Part shown: piece after piece, positions 34,216 through 43,142 of the stretch
Position numbering within the stretch: position 1 is the stretch's first letter
How the letters are laid out: each line of letters opens with the position of its first letter
Assembly (NCBI GenBank): GCA_016720705.1
Contig: JADKKB010000007.1
Span: 1,736,001 to 1,800,000, forward strand
From: Chloracidobacterium sp.
GTDB taxonomy: Bacteria; Acidobacteriota; Blastocatellia; Pyrinomonadales; Pyrinomonadaceae
DNA: 64,000 bases
Reading direction: 5' to 3'
Translations under genes and position numbers: made by a program
The notes under the pieces: model-generated
Told to the model about the DNA's origin: nothing
Database searches by the model: none
What the model saw: the letters and a program-made list of their open reading frames with translations, nothing else

Positions 34216-35226
34216 ATGATCTTGCAGCAAATCCGCGAGCGGGCCGCAGCCGACATTCAGCACATCGTTTTGCCTGAGGGCGAAGACATCCGTACAGTCG
34301 AGGCCGCCGCCATCTGTGCCCGCGATCGGGTGGCAAAAATAACCGTAATTGGAAACGAGGAAAAGGTTCGTTCGCTGGCCGGCGAGGCGGGTGCTAACCT
34401 CAACGGCGTCAATATCCTCGACCACCGCAGCGACCATCATCAATTTGGTAAGATCGCGGAGCTATATCATCAGATCCGACGCTCAAAGGGCATCACGCTC
34501 GAAGAGGCCGAACAGACGGTCAGGGATCCGCTCTATTTCGGAAATCTGCTCGTTCGCTTGGGTCGGGCCGACGGCTCGGTCGCCGGTGCGACCAATACAA
34601 CTGCCCACACTGTTGCCGCCGCTCTCAGATGCATCGGCGTACGAGAAGGCTACAAGATCGTGTCGAGCTTTTTCCTGATGGTCGTGCCGGATAAAAAGTT
34701 TGGTGCAAGCGGAGCGATGATCTACGCTGATTGCGGCGTCGTCATCGACCCCGACGCCGGCGAACTCGCGGAGATCGCGATCGCATCGGCAGACTCGTGT
34801 AGGGCTTTGCTCCAGACGGACCCGCGCGTCGCGATGCTCTCGTTCTCGACCAAAGGCAGTGCCAAACATCAGCTTATTGACAAGGTCATCGAGGCGACCA
34901 AGACCGTAAAGATCCGTATGCCCGATCTGGCCATTGACGGCGAACTCCAGGCCGACGCCGCACTCGTCCAGTCCGTCGCCAACTCCAAGGCGCCCGGATC
35001 ACCCGTCGCAGGCAAAGCGAATGTGCTGATATTCCCCGACCTAAACTCAGGCAACATCGCCTACAAATTGACCGAACGCCTGACCGGCGGCACCGCCATC
35101 GGCCCCATTCTCCAAGGCCTCGACCGCCCCTGCAACGACCTCTCACGCGGTTGTTCCGCGACAGACATTGTCGATGCCGTTGCGATCACCGCAGTCCAAT
35201 CACAGGCGAGAAAGGACCCGGCCTGA
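34216..35226 (+). CDS. pta: phosphate acetyltransferase
   Basis: Converts acetyl-CoA and phosphate to acetyl phosphate and CoA. 336 aa, the size of the stand-alone catalytic (PTA_PTB) domain without the regulatory part found in E. coli Pta. Motifs: IVLPEGEDIRTVEAA at the start, LVRLGRADGSVAGATNTTAH, MLSFSTKGSA and NVLIFPDLNSGNIAYKL. No ackA is adjacent. With acs at 60 kb this gives two routes between acetate and acetyl-CoA, if an acetate kinase exists elsewhere. Confidence 0.95.
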   Translation: MILQQIRERAAADIQHIVLPEGEDIRTVEAAAICARDRVAKITVIGNEEKVRSLAGEAGANLNGVNILDHRSDHHQFGKIAELYHQIRRSKGITLEEAEQTVRDPLYFGNLLVRLGRADGSVAGATNTTAHTVAAALRCIGVREGYKIVSSFFLMVVPDKKFGASGAMIYADCGVVIDPDAGELAEIAIASADSCRALLQTDPRVAMLSFSTKGSAKHQLIDKVIEATKTVKIRMPDLAIDGELQADAALVQSVANSKAPGSPVAGKANVLIFPDLNSGNIAYKLTERLTGGTAIGPILQGLDRPCNDLSRGCSATDIVDAVAITAVQSQARKDPA

Positions 35227-35231
35227 AGCGT

Positions 35232-35795
35232 CTAATTTGAGCTAGGCAGACTGACAACCCTTACTACGATTACAAAAACTGCTAATAAGCAATATGTGAC
35301 AAGGTTGGCTTTGCCCACTACGCGCTTGAGATGCTTCGACGACTCGATGACACCGTCGGCATTTTGCCCTTTTGGAAACATTGTTTTTATTACCAAGTAT
35401 TCTATCGCCCACGACGCCAGGCCATAAGGTATGAGTAGGAACAACATAGCCCCCATAATGACCCATTGTTCATTGTGAACACCCGGAGCTACCCATGGTG
35501 AGCCGAGCGTGACAGAGAACAATACTGTCCAAGGATTGCGGTCAGTCGTCGCGGCGATCGCGTTTACACTGGCCAATTCCAACACGTAAAGCAGAAACCA
35601 TGTTGCAGGAATTCCGATAAAGGTCGAAGCTACATTGGCCGTCGCCACCGAGATGAGTACTTTTTTAGTGTCGGTCCGAAGTGCCGATCTAACGACAAAC
35701 GCCTCAATTAATACGATCGGTACCAATGCAACCGCCATCAAGGCAAGTGACGGTATGATCATTGGTAGCCCCATGTCGAATAGTAAAACGCTCAT
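35232..35795 (-). CDS. multi-pass membrane protein of unknown function
   Basis: 187 aa with about four to five hydrophobic helices (about 9-35, 47-70, 108-130, 160-183). No family motif recognised. ATG at 35795 has no strong ribosome site. Its stop lies only 5 bases from the convergent pta stop. Confidence 0.6.
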   Translation of the reverse strand: MSVLLFDMGLPMIIPSLALMAVALVPIVLIEAFVVRSALRTDTKKVLISVATANVASTFIGIPATWFLLYVLELASVNAIAATTDRNPWTVLFSVTLGSPWVAPGVHNEQWVIMGAMLFLLIPYGLASWAIEYLVIKTMFPKGQNADGVIESSKHLKRVVGKANLVTYCLLAVFVIVVRVVSLPSSN

Positions 35796-35872
35796 GCTGA
35801 TGTTCCATTTGCCGCTTAAAATTCAACTAATATCTTCAAGAATGTCTTCAATTAACAATACGTACAGATCGT

Positions 35873-36163
35873 TCAGACATACTTTAAGTCGTTGCTGATC
35901 GCTCGGTAATATTTAGGCTTTATCCCACTCCGGGACACTAGGTCGACTCTCAGCTTTAGAATGCTCTCCAATTGATCTGCAAGTTCAATGAACTCGATAC
36001 CCACGGGAGCGTCAAACTCGACGAGTATGTCGATGTCGCTGTCAGAGCGTTGCTCATTGCGGGCATAGGAGCCAAAAATTGCAAGATTCTTGATGCGAAA
36101 TCGCTCAAAAAGCTCAGCCTTTCGCAAGGTTAAAGTTCTTTGTATCGAATCAAGTGTTTGCAT
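35873..36163 (-). CDS. minimal nucleotidyltransferase (MNT/MntA-like)
   Basis: 96 aa with the polymerase-beta-like signature FGSYARNEQRSDSDIDILVEF in its usual place, GS-x9-D-x-D carrying the metal-binding Asp residues. Start at 36163 chosen because GAGG lies about 8 bases upstream; an upstream TTG is less likely. MNT proteins usually pair with a HEPN toxin and AMPylate it; no HEPN gene is next to this one. Could act alone or on a distant partner. Confidence 0.85.
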   Translation of the reverse strand: MQTLDSIQRTLTLRKAELFERFRIKNLAIFGSYARNEQRSDSDIDILVEFDAPVGIEFIELADQLESILKLRVDLVSRSGIKPKYYRAISNDLKYV

Positions 36164-36263
36164 TCTTTCCTCGCACAAACTGTAACAATTTACGGATTAC
36201 ACTTCAATAGGAATTTGTCCATCAAACGACAGGACCATAGGTGATATTCTAACCTCAACAGAT

Positions 36264-37532
36264 ATGACACGCCGCGACAATCCGATAACACGACTTTTCG
36301 CACGCCTCGGCCCCGGGTTGATCACAGGTGCCTCCGATGATGATCCGTCAGGGATCGGGACGTATTCTCAGGCCGGAGCTGCGTTGGGTTTTGCGACGTT
36401 GTGGACGGCGATCGTGACACTGCCGCTGATGGTCGTGGTGCAGCATATCTGTGCCAAGATCGGGATGGTATCGGGCCGCGGGCTTGCGGGCGTACTGCAA
36501 CGGTATTACCCACGCTGGCTACTGTATCCGACGGTGATAGGACTGGTCATCGCAAATACGATCAATGCCGGTGCTGACATTTCAGCGATCTCGGCGGCGA
36601 TCAATATGTTCGTCCCGATCCCGATATCGGTGATGGTCGTGCCGATCGCTGTTGCGATAGTGGTACTGCAGATATGGGGATCTTATCGATTGATAGTCAA
36701 GATATTTAAGTGGCTGTCGCTGTCGCTCTTTGCGTACGTCATCGCCGCCTTTCTTGCCAAACCGGACTGGTACGCGGTCGCCACGGCCACTTTTATCCCG
36801 CCGATCAGGCTTAGCAGCGAATACATCACCACGATCGTCGCCATTCTTGGTACGACGATCTCGCCGTATCTCTTTTTTTGGGAAGCAAGCGAAGAGGTCG
36901 AAGACGAAAAAAGCGAGGGCCGAACAAAGCTGACCCAACGGCTCGGGGCGACCGATGCCGAGATCAAACGCGAAAAGATCGACACCATCGTCGGAATGGT
37001 GTTTTGTAATGTCGTGTTTTATTTTGTGATCCTTGCGGCCGGTGCGACGCTGCACGTCTCGGGTAAGACCGATATCCAATCGGCGACCGATGCGGCACAG
37101 GCTCTGCGGCCGCTCGCGGGCGATCTTGCGACCGTCCTGTTTGCGATCGGGCTGATCGGAGCGGGCTTGCTCGCCGTTCCGGTACTGACGGGTTCGGCGG
37201 CATATGCGGTGGCCGAGACATTCAGCTGGCCGTCGGGCCTCGACGAAAAGCCTCGTCACGCCAAAAAGTTTTACGCCGTCATCGCCGTTTCGACGCTAGT
37301 CGGAGTGCTTATTGATTTTGTCGGCATCAACCCGATCAAGGCACTATTCTGGACGGCGGTGATAAATGGTGTGGTAGCTCCGCCGTTGCTCGTGGTCGTA
37401 ATGCTCGTCGCCAACAATAAGCGCGTTATGGGCGATCGGGTCAACGGTACATTTGCCAATATTGTCGGGTGGTTGGCCACCGCCGTGATGTTTATCGCGG
37501 CTATCGCGATGTTCATTACCTGGGGAAATTAG
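36264..37532 (+). CDS. Nramp-family metal ion transporter, divergent type
   Basis: 422 aa with about 11 membrane helices. Clearly Nramp-related (RLGPGLITGASDDDPSGIGT at the start), but the canonical DPGN of helix 1 reads DPSG, and the MPH-type metal site of helix 6 is not seen; its place reads ILGTTISPYLFFWEASEE. Canonical Nramp proteins use these residues for Mn or Fe. Divergent groups include Mg-type NRMT proteins, so the metal is uncertain here. Its stop overlaps the cyanophycinase gene on the other strand by 4 bases. Confidence 0.82.
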   Translation: MTRRDNPITRLFARLGPGLITGASDDDPSGIGTYSQAGAALGFATLWTAIVTLPLMVVVQHICAKIGMVSGRGLAGVLQRYYPRWLLYPTVIGLVIANTINAGADISAISAAINMFVPIPISVMVVPIAVAIVVLQIWGSYRLIVKIFKWLSLSLFAYVIAAFLAKPDWYAVATATFIPPIRLSSEYITTIVAILGTTISPYLFFWEASEEVEDEKSEGRTKLTQRLGATDAEIKREKIDTIVGMVFCNVVFYFVILAAGATLHVSGKTDIQSATDAAQALRPLAGDLATVLFAIGLIGAGLLAVPVLTGSAAYAVAETFSWPSGLDEKPRHAKKFYAVIAVSTLVGVLIDFVGINPIKALFWTAVINGVVAPPLLVVVMLVANNKRVMGDRVNGTFANIVGWLATAVMFIAAIAMFITWGN

Positions 37533-38353
37533 TTTGCGGACCGCTTGCGCTTTTTCAGGTCAAATTTGTCGCCGGCATTTAAGAAATACACGGCCATACC
37601 GCCTTTGACCTTTTTTGTATCGACAAACATTACCTGAGTCGGCCCAACTACCTCGAGCTTCCGATCGTCGGCGATCATCACAGCCATATCCTCGTCGATC
37701 CCGACACCGAGCATTCCCGGCCGGACCATCAGCAAGCCGAAAAGGCGGTTATGACGCTGGCGGACTAAAAAATGTTGGTCAAATATGACGCCCGAAATTA
37801 AGCCGAGCCCTTGGCGAATGCCGACCTTCGAACCGTCTAGCTTTTTGAGGTCAGCATCGCCGGTCATCATCGGGTCCGACAATACTGCTGCGCCGGCACT
37901 CGTGCCGCTCATCACAACGCCGACGGCGTATCGCTCGCGAATGGTCTTCAGCAACTCTTCATCCTTGAGCACATCCATAATGCGGTTTTGGTCACCGCCG
38001 GTGAAAAACACGCCCGTCGCCGAACTGATCTGTTCCACAAATCGCTTTCGCGTTTCTGCGTCGAGCGGTGTCGCAGGTGATGCTTCGATGAATGCGGGTT
38101 TATAGTCGACGATGCTGTCCGTAAGTGCCTTAAAGCTCGCGTCCGGGTCGCCGCTCGCCCACGTGATCACGAGGATGCGAGCCTTTTCGCCGCCGGCCCA
38201 TTCGACAAATCGCTTCATCGCCTCAGCGGGGCGGTTACCGCCGCCGATCACGATCAAGCGCTGTTGGCCAAGTGCCGGCATCGCACCGAGCACGAGCAAG
38301 ATCGCCGCAATAATTATTATGGACCTAGCGGGATTGCCGGTTGGATATTTCAT
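37529..38353 (-). CDS. cyanophycinase-like peptidase (family S51), exported
   Basis: 274 aa with an N-terminal hydrophobic signal (about 10-29, IIIIAAILLVLGAMPALG). Serine nucleophile in MSGTSAGAAVLSDPM; also GGGNRPAE, FFTGGDQNRIMDVL and DQHFLVRQRHNRLFGLL, the cyanophycinase pattern. Cyanophycinase releases beta-Asp-Arg dipeptides from cyanophycin; export suggests use of polymer or peptides outside the cytoplasm. Its first 29 bases overlap the end of the CWC gene. Substrate is inference from family. Confidence 0.87.
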   Translation of the reverse strand: MKYPTGNPARSIIIIAAILLVLGAMPALGQQRLIVIGGGNRPAEAMKRFVEWAGGEKARILVITWASGDPDASFKALTDSIVDYKPAFIEASPATPLDAETRKRFVEQISSATGVFFTGGDQNRIMDVLKDEELLKTIRERYAVGVVMSGTSAGAAVLSDPMMTGDADLKKLDGSKVGIRQGLGLISGVIFDQHFLVRQRHNRLFGLLMVRPGMLGVGIDEDMAVMIADDRKLEVVGPTQVMFVDTKKVKGGMAVYFLNAGDKFDLKKRKRSAN

Positions 38354-38555
38354 TGTTTAGACGTAGGCATTGCGGGCAGAGACAGTCAGCAAATGACTTG
38401 CCGATCGACGCGGCGGCAGCCGATGTGAGCTCGACGGCGGAGCACCAACAGCTTTCGGCATTGGCTCCGCAACCGAATCCTGCTCCGCACGACTCGCATA
38501 CCTTTACGGTGTTGCCGACACGTTCGCTTTCGGATCTCGGTGCTTCGGGGTCCAT
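38325..38555 (-). CDS. cysteine-rich CWC family protein
   Basis: 76 aa with CESCGAGFGCGANAESCWCS and a later LCPQCL, the Cys pattern that defines the CWC family, likely a small metal-binding domain. Function of the family is unknown. Just 12 bases after the ketosynthase stop on the same strand and overlapping the cyanophycinase start, so probably part of one transcript from the acyl carrier protein onward. Confidence 0.82.
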   Translation of the reverse strand: MDPEAPRSESERVGNTVKVCESCGAGFGCGANAESCWCSAVELTSAAAASIGKSFADCLCPQCLRLNNEISNRQSR

Positions 38556-38567
38556 ATCTATCAGCCT

Positions 38568-39782
38568 TTAGCCATTCCAACGGCGAAATGCGACGACGGC
38601 GTTCAGGCCGCCAAAGGCAAACGAATTTGAGATCGCTGCTTCGACGGTCGCCGGCCGTGCTTCGTTGGGTATCACGTCCAACGGGCAATCAGGGTCGGCT
38701 TCGTTAAAGTTTGCAGTTGGCGGCAGAACCTTGTTGTGAATTGCGAGAATTGTCGCGGCCGATTCGATCGCTCCGGCGGCGCCAAGGGCGTGGCCGTGCA
38801 TCGATTTGGTCGAGCTTACCGCAAGAGCGTCCGTATGCTGGCCGAATACTGACCGGATCGCTTCGGCCTCCATCGGGTCGTTGGCCTGAGTCGCCGTTCC
38901 GTGGGCATTGATATAACCGACCTGCTCTGGGGCGATACCACCATCAGATAGTGCGGCCCGCATTGCCTTTGCCGCCCCGCTAGACAGCGGCATCGTCAAG
39001 TGATGGGCATCGGCGGACATCCCAAAACCGGCGATCTCGGCGTATATCCGCGCACCGCGCTTCTGAGCCGACTCGAGGGTTTCCATTACAAACATCGCCG
39101 CACCTTCGCCGAGTATCATTCCGCTTCGGTCACGCGAAAACGGACGGCAGGTATCTTGCGATACCACTCTCATCGATTCCCACGCCTTGAGATTGCCGTA
39201 GCAGATCGGAGCCTCACTGCCGCCGGCGACGGCCATATCGATCGTACCCTGACGGATCAGCCAGAATGCCTGGCCGATGGCGTGGTTGGCCGACGAGCAA
39301 GCCGTCGAAATGGTAAATGTCGGTCCCGTCAGGCCAAATTCCATCGAGATATGGCTCGCGGCCGCATTGCTCATCGCACGCGGAATCGCGATCGGTTGGT
39401 GGCGCTGTTTGCCTTCGGCGTAGAGTTTGTAAAAAAGTTCGTCCTCGGTCATCTTGCCGCCTAGGCACGATCCCGTTACAACGCCCCCGCGGTCACGCAA
39501 CTCATCAGTTAGCTCGAGGCCGGAATCGACAATCGCCTCGCGTGCGGCGACGATGCCGTATTGCGTAAAGGGATCGAGCCAGAGCAGTGATTTTTCGTCA
39601 AAGTGATCCGCCGCAATAAAATCGCTAACCTCTGCCACGTTTTGAAATCGCAGCGTCGATCCATCGACCTTGGTCATCGGCCCGATCGCCGAACGGCATT
39701 CGGTCAATGAGTTCCAAAACGAAGCGGCGTCATTCCCGATAGGGGAAACAACGCCAAGGCCCGTGATCACCACTCGTTTCAT
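38568..39782 (-). CDS. beta-ketoacyl-ACP synthase (FabF-like)
   Basis: Condenses acyl chains with malonyl-ACP. 404 aa; catalytic triad Cys162 (STACSSA), His294 (INAHGTAT) and His331 (KSMHGHALGAAGA). Complete FabF-type KAS II with MKRVVITGLGVVSPIG start. It is 2 bases downstream of an acyl carrier protein gene and near an LpxL-like acyltransferase, not in the main fab cluster, so it may make a dedicated fatty or polyketide chain rather than housekeeping fatty acids. Confidence 0.92.
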   Translation of the reverse strand: MKRVVITGLGVVSPIGNDAASFWNSLTECRSAIGPMTKVDGSTLRFQNVAEVSDFIAADHFDEKSLLWLDPFTQYGIVAAREAIVDSGLELTDELRDRGGVVTGSCLGGKMTEDELFYKLYAEGKQRHQPIAIPRAMSNAAASHISMEFGLTGPTFTISTACSSANHAIGQAFWLIRQGTIDMAVAGGSEAPICYGNLKAWESMRVVSQDTCRPFSRDRSGMILGEGAAMFVMETLESAQKRGARIYAEIAGFGMSADAHHLTMPLSSGAAKAMRAALSDGGIAPEQVGYINAHGTATQANDPMEAEAIRSVFGQHTDALAVSSTKSMHGHALGAAGAIESAATILAIHNKVLPPTANFNEADPDCPLDVIPNEARPATVEAAISNSFAFGGLNAVVAFRRWNG

Positions 39783-39784
39783 TT

Positions 39785-40078
39785 CTATTCTTTCTCGGCC
39801 GCAGTCGGATGTATCGGCATCTTGGTCTGATCGTCGGGGTTAGCTAAAAGGTATTCTATGCCCTCGACGACCTCGGCAACGCTCTTCATCGACTGCACCT
39901 TATCATCGGGGATCATAATGTCAAATTCCTCTTCTAACTCAAAGATCAGGTTAAGCCCGTCGAGCGAATCAAGCCCGAGATCCTCAAAGGTCGTTTCGCT
40001 CTTGATCTCGTCGGGCGACATCTTTTTGAATGTTGCAAACACTCGGCGGACCCGTTCGAAAACAGTTTCTTCTGACAT
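39785..40078 (-). CDS. acyl carrier protein
   Basis: 97 aa four-helix carrier. The phosphopantetheine Ser is Ser38 in EDLGLDSLDGLNLIFELEEE. Slightly longer than AcpP, with a polar tail (DDQTKMPIHPTAAEKE) that suggests a specialised carrier. Cotranscribed with the ketosynthase (2-base gap). Confidence 0.93.
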   Translation of the reverse strand: MSEETVFERVRRVFATFKKMSPDEIKSETTFEDLGLDSLDGLNLIFELEEEFDIMIPDDKVQSMKSVAEVVEGIEYLLANPDDQTKMPIHPTAAEKE

Positions 40079-40191
40079 ATTAAATCCCCCTGTTTGATCA
40101 AATATTACCGTTCGGCTTTTTCAAAATAAGTGTAATGGATTTGTTCCATTCCTTCCACTTCCGAATAGAACCCTATTGCCGAATTTGTGTC

Positions 40192-41121
40192 CTAGTAGAT
40201 CGACGGTTCGCCCGGCGGACGTGTTTTCCAACGCTTGTGTATCCAGAACCACTGATCGGGATATGCCCGGATCACCTTTTCGATCTCATTGGTAATTTCC
40301 CTTGTGAGCTCGAGCATATCGTGTTGACGGTCGCCGGTGTTGGACGGTTGGATCAATTTGCCGTGAACGATCCGGTACATTTTTCGATTCTTGTCCCAAA
40401 TGCAAAATGTGGGCAATATCAGCGCGTTCGATCTTGAGGCGATCATCGCCGGCCCGATAGACGTGCAGGCCGGCACCCCGAAGAACGGGACAAATACGCC
40501 CTCTTTCGGATGCACGTTCACATCAGCCAAAATGCCGAGGCCGCCGCCCTCATTCAGTATCTTTATCGCGACCATCGCTGAGTTATTCTTGTTGATCGGC
40601 ATATTGCCGTAACGCGATCGAATGTCGTAGGTCATTTGGTCGATCATCAGATTATCGAGCGGTCGGGCCAGATATGATATCGGCTCGTAATTGGCGGCAA
40701 ATGCCATTACGAGCATTTCCCAATTGCCAAAATGGCCGGTTACGAGCATTACGCCGCGACGTTCAGATAGGTGACGGTCATAAAGGGCCTGTGCCGTTTC
40801 GTCGAGTGTAAGATCGATTATTTGGGCCAGGTTTTCCGGCGTTGATTTGTGAAACTGGCTTAGTTCGCCGAGCACGCGGCCGAGATTGTCGAACGCCCCT
40901 TTTAGTATCTCGCGTCGCTCCGATAGCGACTTTTCCGGAAAAGCGATCTCCAGGTTTCGCATTCCGACCTTTCGAAGGCCTCCGATCAAGTGAAATGCCG
41001 TACGCAGAAAAACAAAGCACAACGCAAGGCTCATCCGCCGCGGCATCACCCCGAGCGTTACGAGCAATGCCCGCACAGCCACGTATTCTACTTTTATCTG
41101 TAAGCTGCTTTTTTTAGCCAT
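40192..41121 (-). CDS. LpxL/HtrB-like lysophospholipid acyltransferase
   Basis: 309 aa from the ATG at 41121; upstream in-frame ATG/GTG at 41157/41160 are alternatives. The catalytic HX4E motif is GHFGNWE (His130-Glu135), and LNEGGGLGILADVNVHPKEG then FVPFFG matches the LpxL superfamily. Such enzymes acylate lipid A or similar lipids at the inner membrane. Close to the ACP and ketosynthase genes on the same strand (113-base gap), so it may use acyl chains built by them. Confidence 0.88.
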   Translation of the reverse strand: MAKKSSLQIKVEYVAVRALLVTLGVMPRRMSLALCFVFLRTAFHLIGGLRKVGMRNLEIAFPEKSLSERREILKGAFDNLGRVLGELSQFHKSTPENLAQIIDLTLDETAQALYDRHLSERRGVMLVTGHFGNWEMLVMAFAANYEPISYLARPLDNLMIDQMTYDIRSRYGNMPINKNNSAMVAIKILNEGGGLGILADVNVHPKEGVFVPFFGVPACTSIGPAMIASRSNALILPTFCIWDKNRKMYRIVHGKLIQPSNTGDRQHDMLELTREITNEIEKVIRAYPDQWFWIHKRWKTRPPGEPSIY

Positions 41122-41296
41122 TCGGTCCGGTAAGACAATGTAATACTTTAGATGCATCACTCGATAAATTCAATACCGCCCGTCGAAGTGTTAAACCTTA
41201 CAAAACTCTTACAATTGCCGCGTTCAAAAGCTGTTAGGGTATTTGATGGGGACATTTGTTCCTGCAATTATTCAACCGTAAAGGGGCTTATTAATA

Positions 41297-42166
41297 GTGG
41301 AAAACGTAGTCGATTTTGAACCGTCGAGAAGTGGCAAATACAATTGGAACACGATCTTTTTCGTGGCCACATTCCATCTGGCCGCTCTAGCCGCATTTTT
41401 TACATTTAGCTGGCAGAATCTGGCCGCCGCACTGATCATCTGGTGGTTTGCCAATAGCTGGGGCGTCGGCATCGGCTATCACCGCCTGCTGTCGCACCGC
41501 GGATTTACGACGTCCAAATGGATGATCCGTTTTCTATCGACGCTAGCCACATTGGGGCTCCAGTCGGGCCCGATCGCGTGGACGACTACCCACCGCCTGC
41601 ACCACGCCTTTACCGATCAGGAAAAAGATCCGCACAGCCCCCGCGTTAGTGCCTGGTGGTCGCATATGGGCTGGATATTTCAGGGAACGGCCCAGAATCA
41701 GCCCGATTCGGCGCGTAAGCGTTACTCGCCCGACTTGATGAAAGATCCGTATTTGGTCTTTATCGACAAGTACTATTACGTCACCACGCTGATCTTGGCC
41801 GCCGGCCTGTTTGCTATCGGCGGTTGGACAATGGTGCTCTGGGCAGTCGTCGTACGCGTCACGGTTAGCTGGCACTTTACCTGGTTGGTCAACTCGGCGA
41901 CCCATATCTGGGGCTACCGTCGGTTCGACACCCGAGATGATTCGCGAAACAATATCCTGGTGGCCGCAGTCACCTTTGGCGAAGGCTGGCATAATAATCA
42001 TCACGCTTTCGCACGTTCGGCAAAGCACGGTTTTACGTGGAAGGAATTTGACATCAACTGGTATCAAATTCAGCTTTTTGAGAAACTCGGTTTGATCAGC
42101 AATGTTTACGCCTACGACCTGAAGACCCAATCCGAGGCGCCAAAGGAAGTCCTAAAAGCCGCATAA
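41297..42166 (+). CDS. acyl-CoA/acyl-lipid delta-9-type fatty acid desaturase
   Basis: Membrane di-iron enzyme introducing a double bond in fatty acids. 289 aa from a GTG. The three histidine boxes are HRLLSH (62-67), HRLHH (99-103) and HNNHH (232-236). Four membrane helices are visible. Divergent from the acyltransferase/ACP/ketosynthase group across a shared 175-base intergenic region, which suggests joint control of envelope lipid composition. Confidence 0.93.
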   Translation: MENVVDFEPSRSGKYNWNTIFFVATFHLAALAAFFTFSWQNLAAALIIWWFANSWGVGIGYHRLLSHRGFTTSKWMIRFLSTLATLGLQSGPIAWTTTHRLHHAFTDQEKDPHSPRVSAWWSHMGWIFQGTAQNQPDSARKRYSPDLMKDPYLVFIDKYYYVTTLILAAGLFAIGGWTMVLWAVVVRVTVSWHFTWLVNSATHIWGYRRFDTRDDSRNNILVAAVTFGEGWHNNHHAFARSAKHGFTWKEFDINWYQIQLFEKLGLISNVYAYDLKTQSEAPKEVLKAA

Positions 42167-42183
42167 ACAATAGAAAACCTCAA

Positions 42184-42233
42184 AACGGAAAATGGAAAGT
42201 GAACCTGAGGGTTTCAATTTTCCATTTTCCGTT
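42184..42233. repeat. 50-bp hairpin between desaturase and histidine kinase genes
   Basis: AACGGAAAATGGAAA (42184-42198) and TTTCCATTTTCCGTT (42219-42233) are perfect 15-base arms, with an inner AACC/GGTT pairing. A weak T-rich tail follows (CTACATTTTG). Could act as a terminator for the desaturase transcript or be a palindromic repeat copy. Confidence 0.75.
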
Positions 42234-42250
42234 CTACATTTTGAGTAGCT

Positions 42251-43141
42251 ATGCGCCGGCGTAAGACAGCTATTTTCTTTCTCGTACTCGGTATCGTCCT
42301 GTCGGTATTGGCGGTCGCGCTCAATATCGGGTGGATCATCCTGAATGTCCGCGAGGTCGTTCTGCTAGTGCTCGGGATCATATTTTTTGCCCTGATCATC
42401 ACTGGACTGATCCTCAATACGATATTTCTCGTCCGCGAGATCCGCCGTAACGAGCAGCACGACGCCTTTCTCAATGCTGTCACCCACGAGCTAAAAACGC
42501 CCATTGCCTCGATCAAGCTCTACCTCGAGACGCTCAAGACTCGCGAACTGACCAAGGAAAAACGCGAAGAGTTTTACGACATAATGCTGTCGGATAATAA
42601 GCGCCTGCTGAACACGGTCGAACAGGTCCTACAGGCTAGCCGGACGCGTGAAAAGAGCCGACCGATGAATCTCGCTGAGATCGACCTGGGCGAATTGATC
42701 GTCGAAGCGATCGCGACGATCCGCAACCAGCGTCATCTCGGTGAGAGTGATATTCGCTTTACGGGTCCGAGCGAGTCGGTCAAGGTGCTCGGTGACCGTT
42801 TAGAACTGCATACCGCGATCGTAAACCTGCTCGAAAACGCCTTTAAGTACTCAGGGGCCGAGCCAAGAGTCTCGATCCGGCTCAAACCCGCCAGCAAGAA
42901 TAAAGCTGAGATCTATGTCCGCGATAACGGCATCGGCATCGCCCGCAGCGACCTCAAGCGCATCTTCAAACGCTTTTACCGCGTACCGAATGCGTCGGTC
43001 GATGCCGCCAAAGGCACCGGCCTCGGCCTCGCCATCGTTCGCTCGATCGTCGAAAAACACGGCGGCCGCATCCGCGCCCAAAGCAAAGGCGAGGGCAAAG
43101 GTTCAACATTTATAATTCAATTGCCCAGGAATAGGGCCTGA
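42251..43141 (+). CDS. sensor histidine kinase (orphan)
   Basis: 296 aa. Two membrane helices (about 8-30 and 36-62) with a very short outside loop; no PAS or HAMP domain. The phospho-accepting His is His79 in HELKTPIASIKLY. ATPase domain: N box LLENAFKYSG, G1 YVRDNGIGIA, G2 GTGLGLAIVRSIVEKHGG. No response regulator gene is adjacent on either side. The short extracytoplasmic part suggests sensing within the membrane, for example lipid state; that is inference. Stop lies 1 base from the convergent dapF-like stop. Confidence 0.92.
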   Translation: MRRRKTAIFFLVLGIVLSVLAVALNIGWIILNVREVVLLVLGIIFFALIITGLILNTIFLVREIRRNEQHDAFLNAVTHELKTPIASIKLYLETLKTRELTKEKREEFYDIMLSDNKRLLNTVEQVLQASRTREKSRPMNLAEIDLGELIVEAIATIRNQRHLGESDIRFTGPSESVKVLGDRLELHTAIVNLLENAFKYSGAEPRVSIRLKPASKNKAEIYVRDNGIGIARSDLKRIFKRFYRVPNASVDAAKGTGLGLAIVRSIVEKHGGRIRAQSKGEGKGSTFIIQLPRNRA

Positions 43142-43142
43142 T

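Noticed and set aside
36215..36250. Promoter or metal-regulator site before the Nramp gene
   Set aside because: TTGTCC and TATTCT are 24 bases apart and the GTCC/GGAC pairing is too short to support a call.
36582..37259. 225-codon minus-strand ORF opposite the Nramp gene
   Set aside because: Arg/Asp-rich shadow of membrane-protein codons; no independent evidence.
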